Source: JACCTU01 sp963848525 | GTDB lineage: Bacteria > Actinomycetota > Thermoleophilia > Gaiellales > Gaiellaceae | Reading direction: 5' to 3' | DNA length: 64,000 nucleotides | Assembly (NCBI GenBank): GCA_963848525.1 | Contig: CAWKDZ010000002.1 | Span: forward strand, 124,001-188,000 | Shown here: piece by piece, positions 54,309 through 61,909 of the stretch | How positions within the stretch are numbered: position 1 is the first letter of the stretch | Layout of the letters: each line of letters starts with the position of its first letter | Translations under genes and position numbers: made by a program | The notes under the pieces: model-generated | What the model saw: the letters and a program-made list of their open reading frames with translations, nothing else | What the model was told of the DNA's origin: nothing | The model's database searches: none

Positions 54309-54805
54309 TCGTCCGGCCCGAGCGTCCTGCCGACTTCCCGCTGGTCGCCGCGCTCGTGCGGGCCGCGTTCGACTCGCCGGTCGAGCCGAAGCTCGTCGAC
54401 GACCTCCGCGACTCGCCTAGCTACCTGCCCGAGCTCGCGCTCGTCGCCGAGGACGACGAGCCGGTCGGGCACGTCATGTTCACGCTGACCGAGCTCGAGA
54501 ACGGCACGACGATCCTGATGCTGTCGCCGCTTGCCGTGCGTCCGGACCGGCAGCGTGAGGGCATCGGCTCCGCGCTCGTCGAGGAGGGCCTCCGCCGCGC
54601 CCGCGAGCGGGACGAGCCCGTGGTGATCGTCGAGGGCGATCCCCGCTACTACTCCCGCTTCGGCTTCCGACGGGCGAAAGAGCTCGGCCTCGAGCGTCCC
54701 AACGAGGGGACGCCGGAGTTCGCCTTCCAGGCCCTCCCGCTACCTGCGTACGACGCGAGCCTGCGCGGCCGGGTGGTGTACCCGCCGGCCTTCGACGGCT
54801 TGTAA
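54305..54805 (+). CDS. GNAT-family N-acetyltransferase
   Basis: The 166-residue protein has the GNAT fold with IVRPERPADFPLVAALVRAAFDSP, then VGHVMFTLTELENG and LSPLAVRPDRQREGIGSALVEEGLRRARERDEPVVIVEGDPRYYSRFGFRRAKELGL. The acetyl-CoA loop is RQREGIGSAL. This subgroup (YhbS-like) is common and its substrate is not known. GTG 54305 overlaps the recJ stop. Confidence 0.9.
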   Translation: MIVRPERPADFPLVAALVRAAFDSPVEPKLVDDLRDSPSYLPELALVAEDDEPVGHVMFTLTELENGTTILMLSPLAVRPDRQREGIGSALVEEGLRRARERDEPVVIVEGDPRYYSRFGFRRAKELGLERPNEGTPEFAFQALPLPAYDASLRGRVVYPPAFDGL

Positions 54806-54816
54806 CACAGTGTTAC
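54802..54816. promoter_or_regulatory. Palindrome GTAACACAGTGTTAC over two convergent stops
   Basis: Seven-base arms GTAACAC and GTGTTAC surround a single A. The stop codon of the acetyltransferase (54803-54805) and the stop of a small minus-strand frame (54813-54815) both lie inside it. It is AT-rich for this genome. It could be an operator or the base of a transcript hairpin. Confidence 0.35.
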
Positions 54817-54944
54817 TTGGCGACCGAGAGGCGCGTGCGGCGCACGGGCGCCGGGCGCGCGTCCGCACAGGCACGGTCGAGCGCGACCAGCATGCGTGCC
54901 AGCTGACGCGCCTGGCGGTCTCGTTTTCGGCGGAATCTGCGCAT
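54813..54944 (-). CDS. Possible small basic protein (43 aa)
   Basis: The frame encodes MRRFRRKRDRQARQLARML, then VALDRACADARPAPVRRTRLSVAK, rich in Arg and Lys. It fills the gap between the acetyltransferase and relA. No Shine-Dalgarno or -10 hexamer is placed well before ATG 54944. Its codons (AGA, AAA, CGA) are atypical for the window. Treat it as a candidate only. Confidence 0.3.
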   Translation of the reverse strand: MRRFRRKRDRQARQLARMLVALDRACADARPAPVRRTRLSVAK

Positions 54945-55015
54945 GGACGTCTGTTGTTCATCGGCCGCGCCGCCGATCCTCTGTAGGGAAACCCCCCGTC
55001 TAAACTGGAAGCCAG

Positions 55016-57211
55016 ATGACCGTCGTCGATGTCAGCGAGAAGCACAAGGACCTCGTCGACGAGCTGCTCGCGGTCGTCTCCGAGTACAACGACGAGGCCG
55101 ACCGCGAGCTGATCGCCCGAGCGTTCGGCTTCGCGGCGGCCGCGCACGAGGGCCAGCTGCGGCGCTCGGGCGAGGACTTCATCCGTCATCCGTGGGAGGT
55201 CGCCAAGATCTGCGCCGGGCTCCACCTCGACGAGCAGACGGTCGCGGCCGCCCTCCTGCACGACGTGGTGGAGGACACGGGCGTCGAGCTCGAGGACGTC
55301 CGCTCTGAGTTCGGCGACGAGATCGCGCAGCTGGTCGAGGGGGTCACGAAGCTGACGCGGATCCAGTTCCAGACGCGCGAACAGGCGGCGGCTGAGAACT
55401 ACCGGAAGATGATCGTGGCGATGGCGGACGACCCGCGCGTGATCCCGATCAAGCTCGCCGACCGCCTCCACAACATGCGCACGATCGCTCACCTCCCGAA
55501 GCAGAAGCAGGTGCAGACGTCGAAGGAGACGCTCGAGGTCTACGCGCCGCTCGCGCACCGCCTCGGCATCCACGCGATCAAGTGGGCGCTCGAGGACCTC
55601 GCGTTCGAGACGCTCCACCCGCGCAAGTACGAAGAGATCAAGACACAGGTCGCCGATCGGCGCGCCGACCGCGAGTCGCACGTCGCCGAGGCGGCCGGGC
55701 AGCTCGGCGCCGAGCTCGAGAAGGTCGACATCCCCGCCGAGATCTCGGCGCGCGCGAAGCACTTCTACTCGATCTACGAGAAGATGACCAAGAAGGGTCG
55801 CGAGTTCAACGAGATCTACGACCTGACCGCGATGCGCGTGATCGTCGAGCGCAGCGGCGAAGAGGGAACACGCGACTGCTACGGCGCGCTCGGCCTGATC
55901 CACTCGCTCTGGAAGCCGATGCCCGGCCGCTTCAAGGACTTCCTGGCGATGCCGAAGTTCAACGGCTACCGCTCGCTGCACACGACCGTGATCGGGCCAG
56001 AGGGCCGGCCGCTCGAGATCCAGATCCGCACACGCGAGATGCACGAGACCGCCGAGCTCGGGATCGCGGCGCACTGGGCGTACAAGCACGGCCAGGCAGC
56101 CGACGAGCAGTGGCTCGCCTGGGTGAAGCAGCTGATGGACTGGCAGGCCGACGAGGCCGACCCGCGCGAGTTCATGCGCAACTTCCGCACCGACCTCTTC
56201 GACGACGAGGTCTTCGTCTTCACGCCGAAGGGCGAGGTCAAGACGCTGCCGGCGGGCGCGACGCCGATCGACTTCGCGTACGCCGTCCACACGGACGTCG
56301 GGCACCGCACCGTCGGCGCGAAGGTCAACGGCCGCATCGTCCCGCTCCACTACCGGCTGAAGAGCGGCGACTTCGTCGAGATCCTGACCGCCAAGACGGG
56401 CCGCGGCCCCTCACGCGACTGGATGTCGCTCGCGGTGTCCTCGCGCGCACGCAACAAGATCCGCCAGTGGTTCTCGCGCGAGACCAAGGAGGAGACCGAG
56501 CAGAAGGGCCGCGAGGCGCTCGAGGAGGCGCTCAAGCGCCAGAACCTCCCGTACCGCAAGCTCGCGGGCTCGGCAGTGCTCGCGCAGGTGATCCGGGACT
56601 CCGGCTACAAGAAGGCCGAGGACTTCTACCTCGCGCTCGGCTCCGGGAAGCTCCAGTCCTCGCAGATCGTCAAGAAGGTCCTCCAGCGGCTCAAGACCGA
56701 AGACGTCCCCGAGGAGGAGACGCTCCCGAAGAAGCAGACGCGCGCGAAGCCGGTCGCAGGCGACGAGATGGGGGTCATCGTCAAGGGCGCCGACGGTGTG
56801 CTCGTGCGGCTGGCGAAGTGCTGCACACCGGTCCCCGGCGACGACATCGCCGGGTACATCTCGCTCGGCAAGGGCGTGACGATCCATCGCCTCGACTGCC
56901 CGAACGTCAAGGCGTTGATGCGGAACCCCGAGCGTTTCACCGACGTCGAGTGGTCGGACGGGCACCGGACGAGCTTCCGTGTCCACATCGCCGTCGACTC
57001 CTGGGACCGGCCGCGCCTGCTCGAGGACGTCGCGCGGACGTTCGCCGAGCACGGCGCCAACATCGTCTCCTACGGCGGCGTGGTCGAGGACCAGCTCGCG
57101 AAGAACTGGTACGTCGCCGAGGTGGGGGACATCAAGGCGCTCCGGAGCCTGCTCAGCGCGCTCCGCAACGTCGACGCTGTCTTCGACGCCTACCGCGTCA
57201 CGCCGAGCTGA
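55016..57211 (+). CDS. relA: (p)ppGpp synthetase/hydrolase RelA/SpoT
   Basis: The bifunctional enzyme makes and breaks the stringent-response signal. The 731-residue protein has the HD hydrolase (AALLHDVVEDTGV, HD at 82-83; IKLADRLHNMRT). The synthetase includes YDLTAMRVIV, MPGRFKDFLAMPKFNGYRSLHTTVIGPEGRPLEIQIRT and HEMAE-like MHETAELGIAAHWAYK. TGS (VFVFTPKGEVKTLPAGATPIDFAYAVH), a helical zinc region (LAKCCTPVPGDDI) and an ACT domain follow. Both active sites look intact. ATG 55016 follows TAAACT (55001-55006) and GGAAG. Confidence 0.97.
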   Translation: MTVVDVSEKHKDLVDELLAVVSEYNDEADRELIARAFGFAAAAHEGQLRRSGEDFIRHPWEVAKICAGLHLDEQTVAAALLHDVVEDTGVELEDVRSEFGDEIAQLVEGVTKLTRIQFQTREQAAAENYRKMIVAMADDPRVIPIKLADRLHNMRTIAHLPKQKQVQTSKETLEVYAPLAHRLGIHAIKWALEDLAFETLHPRKYEEIKTQVADRRADRESHVAEAAGQLGAELEKVDIPAEISARAKHFYSIYEKMTKKGREFNEIYDLTAMRVIVERSGEEGTRDCYGALGLIHSLWKPMPGRFKDFLAMPKFNGYRSLHTTVIGPEGRPLEIQIRTREMHETAELGIAAHWAYKHGQAADEQWLAWVKQLMDWQADEADPREFMRNFRTDLFDDEVFVFTPKGEVKTLPAGATPIDFAYAVHTDVGHRTVGAKVNGRIVPLHYRLKSGDFVEILTAKTGRGPSRDWMSLAVSSRARNKIRQWFSRETKEETEQKGREALEEALKRQNLPYRKLAGSAVLAQVIRDSGYKKAEDFYLALGSGKLQSSQIVKKVLQRLKTEDVPEEETLPKKQTRAKPVAGDEMGVIVKGADGVLVRLAKCCTPVPGDDIAGYISLGKGVTIHRLDCPNVKALMRNPERFTDVEWSDGHRTSFRVHIAVDSWDRPRLLEDVARTFAEHGANIVSYGGVVEDQLAKNWYVAEVGDIKALRSLLSALRNVDAVFDAYRVTPS

Positions 57212-57217
57212 CGCAAA

Positions 57218-57271
57218 TCCCTCGAACGAGGGACTCATCCCTCGAGCGAGAGGGGTACCTCGATCGAGGGA
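57218..57271. promoter_or_regulatory. Cluster of three TCCCTCGA-N-CGAGGGA-like palindromes
   Basis: Site 1 TCCCTCGAACGAGGGA (57218-57233) is perfect. Site 2 (57238-57253) differs at two positions. Site 3 TACCTCGATCGAGGGA (57256-57271) differs at one. The centres are 20 and 18 bases apart, close to two helical turns, so bound proteins would sit on one face. They lie after the relA stop and before the convergent cupin operon's end, an unusual place for operators; a transcript-end structure is the alternative. Confidence 0.45.
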
Positions 57272-57393
57272 TGGCGGGATCGCGCGTCTCGACTACAACG
57301 TGAACTGGGGAGGGGCTCCCAGGGAAGCTGCGGCGCCCGGGTTGTCGAGGACGACCCGGGTGCGCGGCCCACGCCGAGGTCCTTCTGCTTCTC

Positions 57394-57420
57394 GGAGGGG
57401 GCCGCGCTGCGACCCCCTCC
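57394..57420. terminator. Hairpin between convergent relA and cupin operons
   Basis: GGAGGGGG (57394-57401) pairs with CCCCCTCC (57413-57420). A second stem CCCGGGT/ACCCGGG lies at 57336-57360. Neither has a T tract on either strand, so these would be atypical terminators. Apart from these and the palindromes at 57218-57271, nothing else is seen in the 220 bases after relA. Confidence 0.4.
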
Positions 57421-57431
57421 GGACAAGTGCG

Positions 57432-57557
57432 CTAGGCCGGGCTAGTCCTCGTGGTCGGTCCCAGCCCCAGCCCCTGGAGCACGACCCCCAGGAGCGCGAG
57501 CGCGCAGAGGGCGGCGAACAGCAGGCCGACGAGCGCGCGCCGCTTCAGCCGCCTCAC
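57432..57557 (-). CDS. Small single-span membrane protein (41 aa)
   Basis: The protein is MRRLKRRALVGLLFAALCALALLGVVLQGLG followed by LGPTTRTSPA: a basic N-terminus, one hydrophobic helix and a short polar end. GTG 57557 overlaps the stop of the cupin gene as GTGA, the coupling used by real gene pairs here, which supports it despite its size. A partner role for the cupin protein is inferred. Confidence 0.5.
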   Translation of the reverse strand: MRRLKRRALVGLLFAALCALALLGVVLQGLGLGPTTRTSPA

Positions 57558-58123
57558 GTCCGCACCTCCGCGGCGACGCCGTTCGGCACGTAGCGCGCGT
57601 CGTAGCCGAACAGCCGGCCCATCGGCGCGCCCAGCGCGAGCGCGGTCCGCTGCATCCAGCTCGGCACGACCGGCAGGCGGAGGTCGTCGAAGTGATGCCG
57701 GGCGATCACCGCGAGCCGCAGCGGGTTCGGCATGCCCTTGCGGTTCGTCTTGCCGTCGGCCGCGAGCCCGAACATCGTCTCGATCAGCTGCTCGAAGCCA
57801 CGGGCCGGGCGGATCTCGCAGACGAAGTGCGCTTCTTCGTCGCCAGCGTTCCAGAACTTGTGCGCGGTTCCGGCGGGGACGGCGATGCGCGACCCCGGCC
57901 CGGCCACGCTCTTGTTCCGCCCGAGCCGGAACCCGACCTCGCCGCGGAGCACCTCGAAGCGCTCCTCCTGGTGGGGGTGGACGTGCGCGGCCGCGACCGC
58001 ACCCCCGGGCTGGACGATGCACTCGACGACGACGAGCTCGCCGCCTGTGTCCGCCGACGTCTTCCGGAACACGAGCCGCTCCCCGGTGACGGGGTTCTCG
58101 ACGGTGTCTCCAGACCTGATCAT
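57554..58123 (-). CDS. Cupin-domain protein regulated with the AfsR-like gene
   Basis: The 189-residue protein has one cupin barrel: VVVECIVQPGGAVAAAHVHPHQEERFEVLRGEVGFRLGRNKS (HVHPHQEE metal site) and GSRIAVPAGTAHKFWNAGDEEAHFVCEIRPA (His). A C-terminal helical part with RLAVIARHHFDDLRLPVVPSWMQRTALALGAPMGRLFGYDARY follows. Catalytic activity is unknown. ATG 58123 is chosen because GAGAGGAGCAGCAG precedes it. The divergent AfsR/SARP-like regulator starts 97 bases away and probably controls it. Confidence 0.85.
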   Translation of the reverse strand: MIRSGDTVENPVTGERLVFRKTSADTGGELVVVECIVQPGGAVAAAHVHPHQEERFEVLRGEVGFRLGRNKSVAGPGSRIAVPAGTAHKFWNAGDEEAHFVCEIRPARGFEQLIETMFGLAADGKTNRKGMPNPLRLAVIARHHFDDLRLPVVPSWMQRTALALGAPMGRLFGYDARYVPNGVAAEVRT

Positions 58124-58185
58124 CTGCTGCTCCTCTCTCCGCCCGTGGGCGGTCTGCTTGACCGCTGTCACCCTGGGCGAGCAGA

Positions 58186-58214
58186 CTTAAGGCCCGGTTC
58201 CGGCGCGCTTAAGG
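58186..58214 (+). promoter_or_regulatory. CTTAAGG direct repeat, 22-bp period, upstream of the SARP gene
   Basis: CTTAAGG occurs at 58186-58192 and 58208-58214, exactly 22 bases apart, in the region shared with the divergent cupin gene. SARP regulators bind heptamer direct repeats spaced by helical turns (11 or 22 bases) overlapping the -35 region. The second copy ends six bases before GTG 58221. Confidence 0.55.
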
Positions 58215-58220
58215 GGGTCT

Positions 58221-60923
58221 GTGGCGGCGCACAAGCTGCGGTTCGGTCTGCTCGGCCCGGTCGAGGTCCACCTTGGGGACGAGCCGGTCGAGGTGCCCGG
58301 GCGCAAGCCCCGTGCCCTGCTCGCGCTCCTGCTCCTGCATGCGAATGAGGTCGTTCCGCGCGAGCGGCTGATCGACGGGCTCTGGGGCGAATCGCCGCCC
58401 GAGCACGCCGCCAACGCCCTCCAGGTGCACGTCCACGCGCTGCGGAAGGCGCTCGGCGCCGACCGCGTGCGCACCGAGGGGACGGGCTACCGGATCGTCG
58501 TCGAGCCGGACGAGCTCGACGTCGCGCGTTTCGCTCGCCTGGTCGAGGCGCGGCGGTTCGCCGACGCACTCGCCGAGTGGCGGGGTGCGCCGCTCGCGGG
58601 CCTGGAGGAGGAGCCGTTCGCGTCCGGCGAGGTGGCGCGGCTCGACGAGGCGCGGCTTGAAGCTGTCGAGGGAAGGATCGCCGCGGAGCTCGACGCCGGG
58701 CGCATCGACGGCGTCGTCGGCGAGCTCGAAGCGCTCGTCGCCGCGAACCCGTACCGCGAGTCGCTCCGCGGCCAGCTGATGCGCGCGCTCTACGCGGCTG
58801 GGCGCCAGGCGGAGGCACTCGACGCGTACCGCGACGCGCGCCGCGTGCTCAGGGACGAGCTCGGGCTCGAACCGGGCAGGGAGCTCCAGGAGCTCGAGGC
58901 GCGGATCCTGCGCCAGGATCCGTCGCTCGTCGCTTCGAGCGAGCCGCAGGTCGAGCTGCCGGAGCCGCCGACGCCGTTGGTCGGGCGCGAGCTCGAGCGC
59001 GTCGCGGTGGCTGCGCTCGTGCGGGATCCGCGGACGAGGCTGCTGACGCTTACGGGTCCCGGCGGCACGGGGAAAACGAGGCTCGCGATCGCGGCCGCGC
59101 AGGAGGTCGCCGCTGAGCTCGACCGCGTCGCGTTCGTCGACCTCGCGCCGCTCGACTCGCACGAGCTCGTCGTCTCGGCGATCACGTCCGCGCTCGGGCT
59201 CGCCGAGGGACCGGAGACATCGCCGGTCGACGTACTCGTCGACGCAGTCGGCGACAGACGCACGCTGCTCGTGCTCGACAACTTCGAGCACGTCGCCGAC
59301 GCAGCGCCAGCGATCGGCGTGCTCTTGGGGCGACTGCCGGCGCTGAAGGTGCTCGCGACCAGCCGTGCCCCTCTTCGTCTCGCCGCGGAGCACGAGTACC
59401 CCGTGCCGCCGCTCGAGCAGTCCGAGGCGCTGCTGCTGTTCGTTGGTCGGGCCGCGGCGGCCGGCGTGACCGTGTCGCCGGGCGATCCCGCCGTCGCGGA
59501 GATCTGCGACTCGCTCGACCGGCTCCCGCTCGCGCTCGAGCTCGCCGCGGCGCGCACACGGCTCCTCTCACTCGCGGACCTGCGCCGACGGCTCGATCGG
59601 CGGCTCGAGCTGCTCACCGCAGGCGCGCGGGACGCCCCGGCGCGGCACCGCGCGCTGCGGGCGACGATTGACTGGAGCTACGAGCTGCTCGGCGAAGCCG
59701 AGCGCGGCGCGTTCGCGCGGCTCGAGCCGTTCGCGGGGTCGTTCACGATCGCCGATGCGGAAGCGGTGGTGCAGGCGCCGGTCGACGTCCTGTCTGCAGT
59801 CGTCGATGCCGGGCTGGCAGTGCGCACTGCCGAGGGACGCGTGCGGGTGCTCGAGACGGTGCGGGAGTACGCCGCCGACTTGCTCTCGGACGCGGAGCGA
59901 ACGGAGACGAGGTTCGCCCACGCGCGGCACTACCTCGCGGTTGCCGAACGGCACGCCCCCGCGTTGCGCGGCACGGGTGCCGAGCCGGCGCTGGCCGCGA
60001 TCGAGCTCGAGTACGACAACTTCCGCGTCGCGCTGGCGTTCCTGCGCGAGCACGACGAGCTCGTCGGGTACCTGCGGCTGATCCGCGCGCTCGACCGCTT
60101 CTGGTACGTCCGCGGGTTCCTCGCCGAGGGGCGCGGCTGGATCGATGCGGGCCTCGAGCGCTCCGAGGGTTTGCGCACGAGCGAACGCGGCCTCGTGCTC
60201 AAGTCCGCGAGCCTGATCAGCTGGCGTCAGGGTGACCACGATCTCGCCGAGCGCTACGCGGACGAGGCGCGGGTGTTGCTCGGGGAGCTCGGCGACGAGG
60301 GCGAGCTGGTCGGCGCGCTGATCCTGCTCGGCGCGATCGCGCACTCCCGCGAGCAATTCGACCGGGCGGCCCCGCTCTACGACGAGGCGATGGCCCTCGC
60401 GCGCCGGAACGACCGTCCGTTCGAGCTCGCGCTCGTGCTCACCAACGCAGCGGGGATCGCGGCGAGAACCGGCGACGCCGAGCGCAGGGACGCGATGTAC
60501 GAGGAGGCGCAGCAGATCGCACGCTCGATCGACGCGACGGAGCTCGTCGCGTTCACGTCGATCGGGCTCGCCTGGCGTTCGCTGACGACGGACGACCTCG
60601 ACGGGCTCGAGCGCCACGCGTCGGAGGGCCTCGACCTGCTCGCGCGGCTCGGCTTCCGCGACCGGATGGCGACGTGCTGCCTGTATCTCGCCGAGCTCGC
60701 GCTGCGGAAAGGGGAGCACGAACGCTCGGCGCGCCTGCTCGGCGCCTCGACGAGGCTGCGCGGCGACACCGGCGGGGTGGCGTTCTACGAGGAGGTGGAG
60801 CTCGAGCAGGCAGCCGTCGCCGCCCTCAGGGCCGAGCTCGGCGACGCTCGGTTCGAGTCGACGTTCGCCGAGGGCGAGCAGGGCCCGGACCAGGTGGTCA
60901 CGGCATCGCGTGCGCGGAGATGA
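58221..60923 (+). CDS. AfsR/SARP-like transcriptional regulator with NB-ARC ATPase and TPR region
   Basis: The 900-residue protein has an OmpR-type winged helix (LRFGLLGPVEVHLGDEPVEVPGRKPRALLALLLLHANEVVPRERLIDGLWG). A bacterial transcriptional activator domain to about residue 240 follows (YRESLRGQLMRALYAAGRQAEALDAYRDARRVLRDELGLEPGRELQELE). The NB-ARC/AAA ATPase has Walker A GPGGTGKT near 279 and LLVLDNFEHV. Helical TPR-like repeats fill the last 300 residues. It reads a signal through the repeats and ATPase. GTG 58221 lies at the CTTAAGG repeats. The gene overlaps the end of the GAF gene by 26 bases. Confidence 0.93.
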   Translation: MAAHKLRFGLLGPVEVHLGDEPVEVPGRKPRALLALLLLHANEVVPRERLIDGLWGESPPEHAANALQVHVHALRKALGADRVRTEGTGYRIVVEPDELDVARFARLVEARRFADALAEWRGAPLAGLEEEPFASGEVARLDEARLEAVEGRIAAELDAGRIDGVVGELEALVAANPYRESLRGQLMRALYAAGRQAEALDAYRDARRVLRDELGLEPGRELQELEARILRQDPSLVASSEPQVELPEPPTPLVGRELERVAVAALVRDPRTRLLTLTGPGGTGKTRLAIAAAQEVAAELDRVAFVDLAPLDSHELVVSAITSALGLAEGPETSPVDVLVDAVGDRRTLLVLDNFEHVADAAPAIGVLLGRLPALKVLATSRAPLRLAAEHEYPVPPLEQSEALLLFVGRAAAAGVTVSPGDPAVAEICDSLDRLPLALELAAARTRLLSLADLRRRLDRRLELLTAGARDAPARHRALRATIDWSYELLGEAERGAFARLEPFAGSFTIADAEAVVQAPVDVLSAVVDAGLAVRTAEGRVRVLETVREYAADLLSDAERTETRFAHARHYLAVAERHAPALRGTGAEPALAAIELEYDNFRVALAFLREHDELVGYLRLIRALDRFWYVRGFLAEGRGWIDAGLERSEGLRTSERGLVLKSASLISWRQGDHDLAERYADEARVLLGELGDEGELVGALILLGAIAHSREQFDRAAPLYDEAMALARRNDRPFELALVLTNAAGIAARTGDAERRDAMYEEAQQIARSIDATELVAFTSIGLAWRSLTTDDLDGLERHASEGLDLLARLGFRDRMATCCLYLAELALRKGEHERSARLLGASTRLRGDTGGVAFYEEVELEQAAVAALRAELGDARFESTFAEGEQGPDQVVTASRARR

Positions 60924-61365
60924 GCGTCGCAACGCGCTCGAGGAACGCCTTGTCCTCGGCGCCGAACGCGGCCGGCTCGTCACTGTCGATGTCGATCTCG
61001 CCGACGACGGTGCCCTGGAACGCGATCGGGACGACGATCTCCGAGCGTGTCGACGCGAAGCACGCGAGGTAGCGGGGGTCCGCGTTGACGTCGTCGACGA
61101 CCTCGGTTCGCCCGCTCGCCGCGGCCGCACCGCAGATGCCCTGACCGACGGGGATCCGCACGTGCTCGGTCGCCTGGGGCCCCTTCCAAGGACCGAGGAC
61201 GAGGTCGGGCCCCTCGACGAGGTAGATCCCGACCCACGAGTAGTGGGACACGTGGTCGTGGAGTACGTCGACGGCCCCCCGGAGCACCTCGCCGGCCGCG
61301 CCTCCGCGGTTGACGATCCGCTCGACGGCCGCCAGCGCCCCGTCGCGCTCGTGCTGCGCGCTCAT
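60898..61365 (-). CDS. GAF-domain protein related to free methionine-(R)-sulfoxide reductase
   Basis: The 155-residue protein is a single GAF domain with HYSWVGIYLVEGPDLVLGPWKG, then VRIPVGQGICGAAAASGRTEVVDDVNADPRYLACFASTRSEIVVPIAFQGTVVGEIDIDSDEPAAFGAEDKAFLERVA. This is the fRMsr pattern. Two of the three usual Cys positions are present (GICG and YLACF), while the third (in ACTRI of E. coli) is replaced by ATEHV. So it may work with fewer cysteines or be only a sensor. ATG 61365 overlaps the thioesterase stop (ATGA). Confidence 0.85.
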   Translation of the reverse strand: MSAQHERDGALAAVERIVNRGGAAGEVLRGAVDVLHDHVSHYSWVGIYLVEGPDLVLGPWKGPQATEHVRIPVGQGICGAAAASGRTEVVDDVNADPRYLACFASTRSEIVVPIAFQGTVVGEIDIDSDEPAAFGAEDKAFLERVATLISAHAMP

Positions 61366-61832
61366 CGCGGCGCCCCGACCTCGAGGTCGGCCCCTTCGAA
61401 GGCACGCACGGCCTCGACGAACGCCTCGGGGATCGCGCACGCTTTCCGCTCGTCGAGGTCGATGAGCACAAGCGTCTGCGACGCGGTCACCATCAGCACG
61501 TCGTCCTCCGCCCGGTAGGCCGCGAACCCGTACGTCGCGCTCGTCCGGCCGATGCGGGCGAGTCGCACGAACACCTCGATCAGGTCGTCGAACACGGCGG
61601 GCGCGTGGTACTCGACGGTCATCGCCCGCATCACGAACTCGTTGCCGGCGAGCTGCGCCGATGTCAGCTCGAGATGCCGGTGGTACTCGACGCGCGCGAG
61701 GTCGAAGTACGGGACGTAGCGCCCGTAGTAGACGATCCCCTGCGCGTCGGTGTCGGAGAAGCCGACGCGCGTGTGCGCCGCGTACTTGAAGGGCGGCTTC
61801 TCGTTCGAGACGTAGCCCAGCTCGAGCGCCAT
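61362..61832 (-). CDS. Acyl-CoA thioesterase of the hotdog-fold 4HBT family
   Basis: The 156-residue protein has the 4-hydroxybenzoyl-CoA thioesterase pattern: HTRVGFSDTDAQGIVYYGRYVPYFDLARVEYHRHL with catalytic Asp in SDTDAQG. VMRAMTVEYHAPAVFDDLIEVFVRLARIGRTSATYGFAAYR and the hotdog end follow. ATG 61832 lies seven bases from TAGGAT (61845-61840) without Shine-Dalgarno. It is coupled to the GAF gene; the thioester substrate is unknown. Confidence 0.9.
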   Translation of the reverse strand: MALELGYVSNEKPPFKYAAHTRVGFSDTDAQGIVYYGRYVPYFDLARVEYHRHLELTSAQLAGNEFVMRAMTVEYHAPAVFDDLIEVFVRLARIGRTSATYGFAAYRAEDDVLMVTASQTLVLIDLDERKACAIPEAFVEAVRAFEGADLEVGAPR

Positions 61833-61909
61833 TCGGCGGATCCTATTGCCGGCTTCACCGTTCGCCGGCCTCTGGCAGAGTGCCGCCACCAGAGTGAAGG
61901 GGGATAGCT

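Noticed and set aside
57235..57426. Minus-strand frame in the relA downstream gap
   Set aside because: It covers palindromes and hairpins, has no start signal and shows low-complexity sequence.
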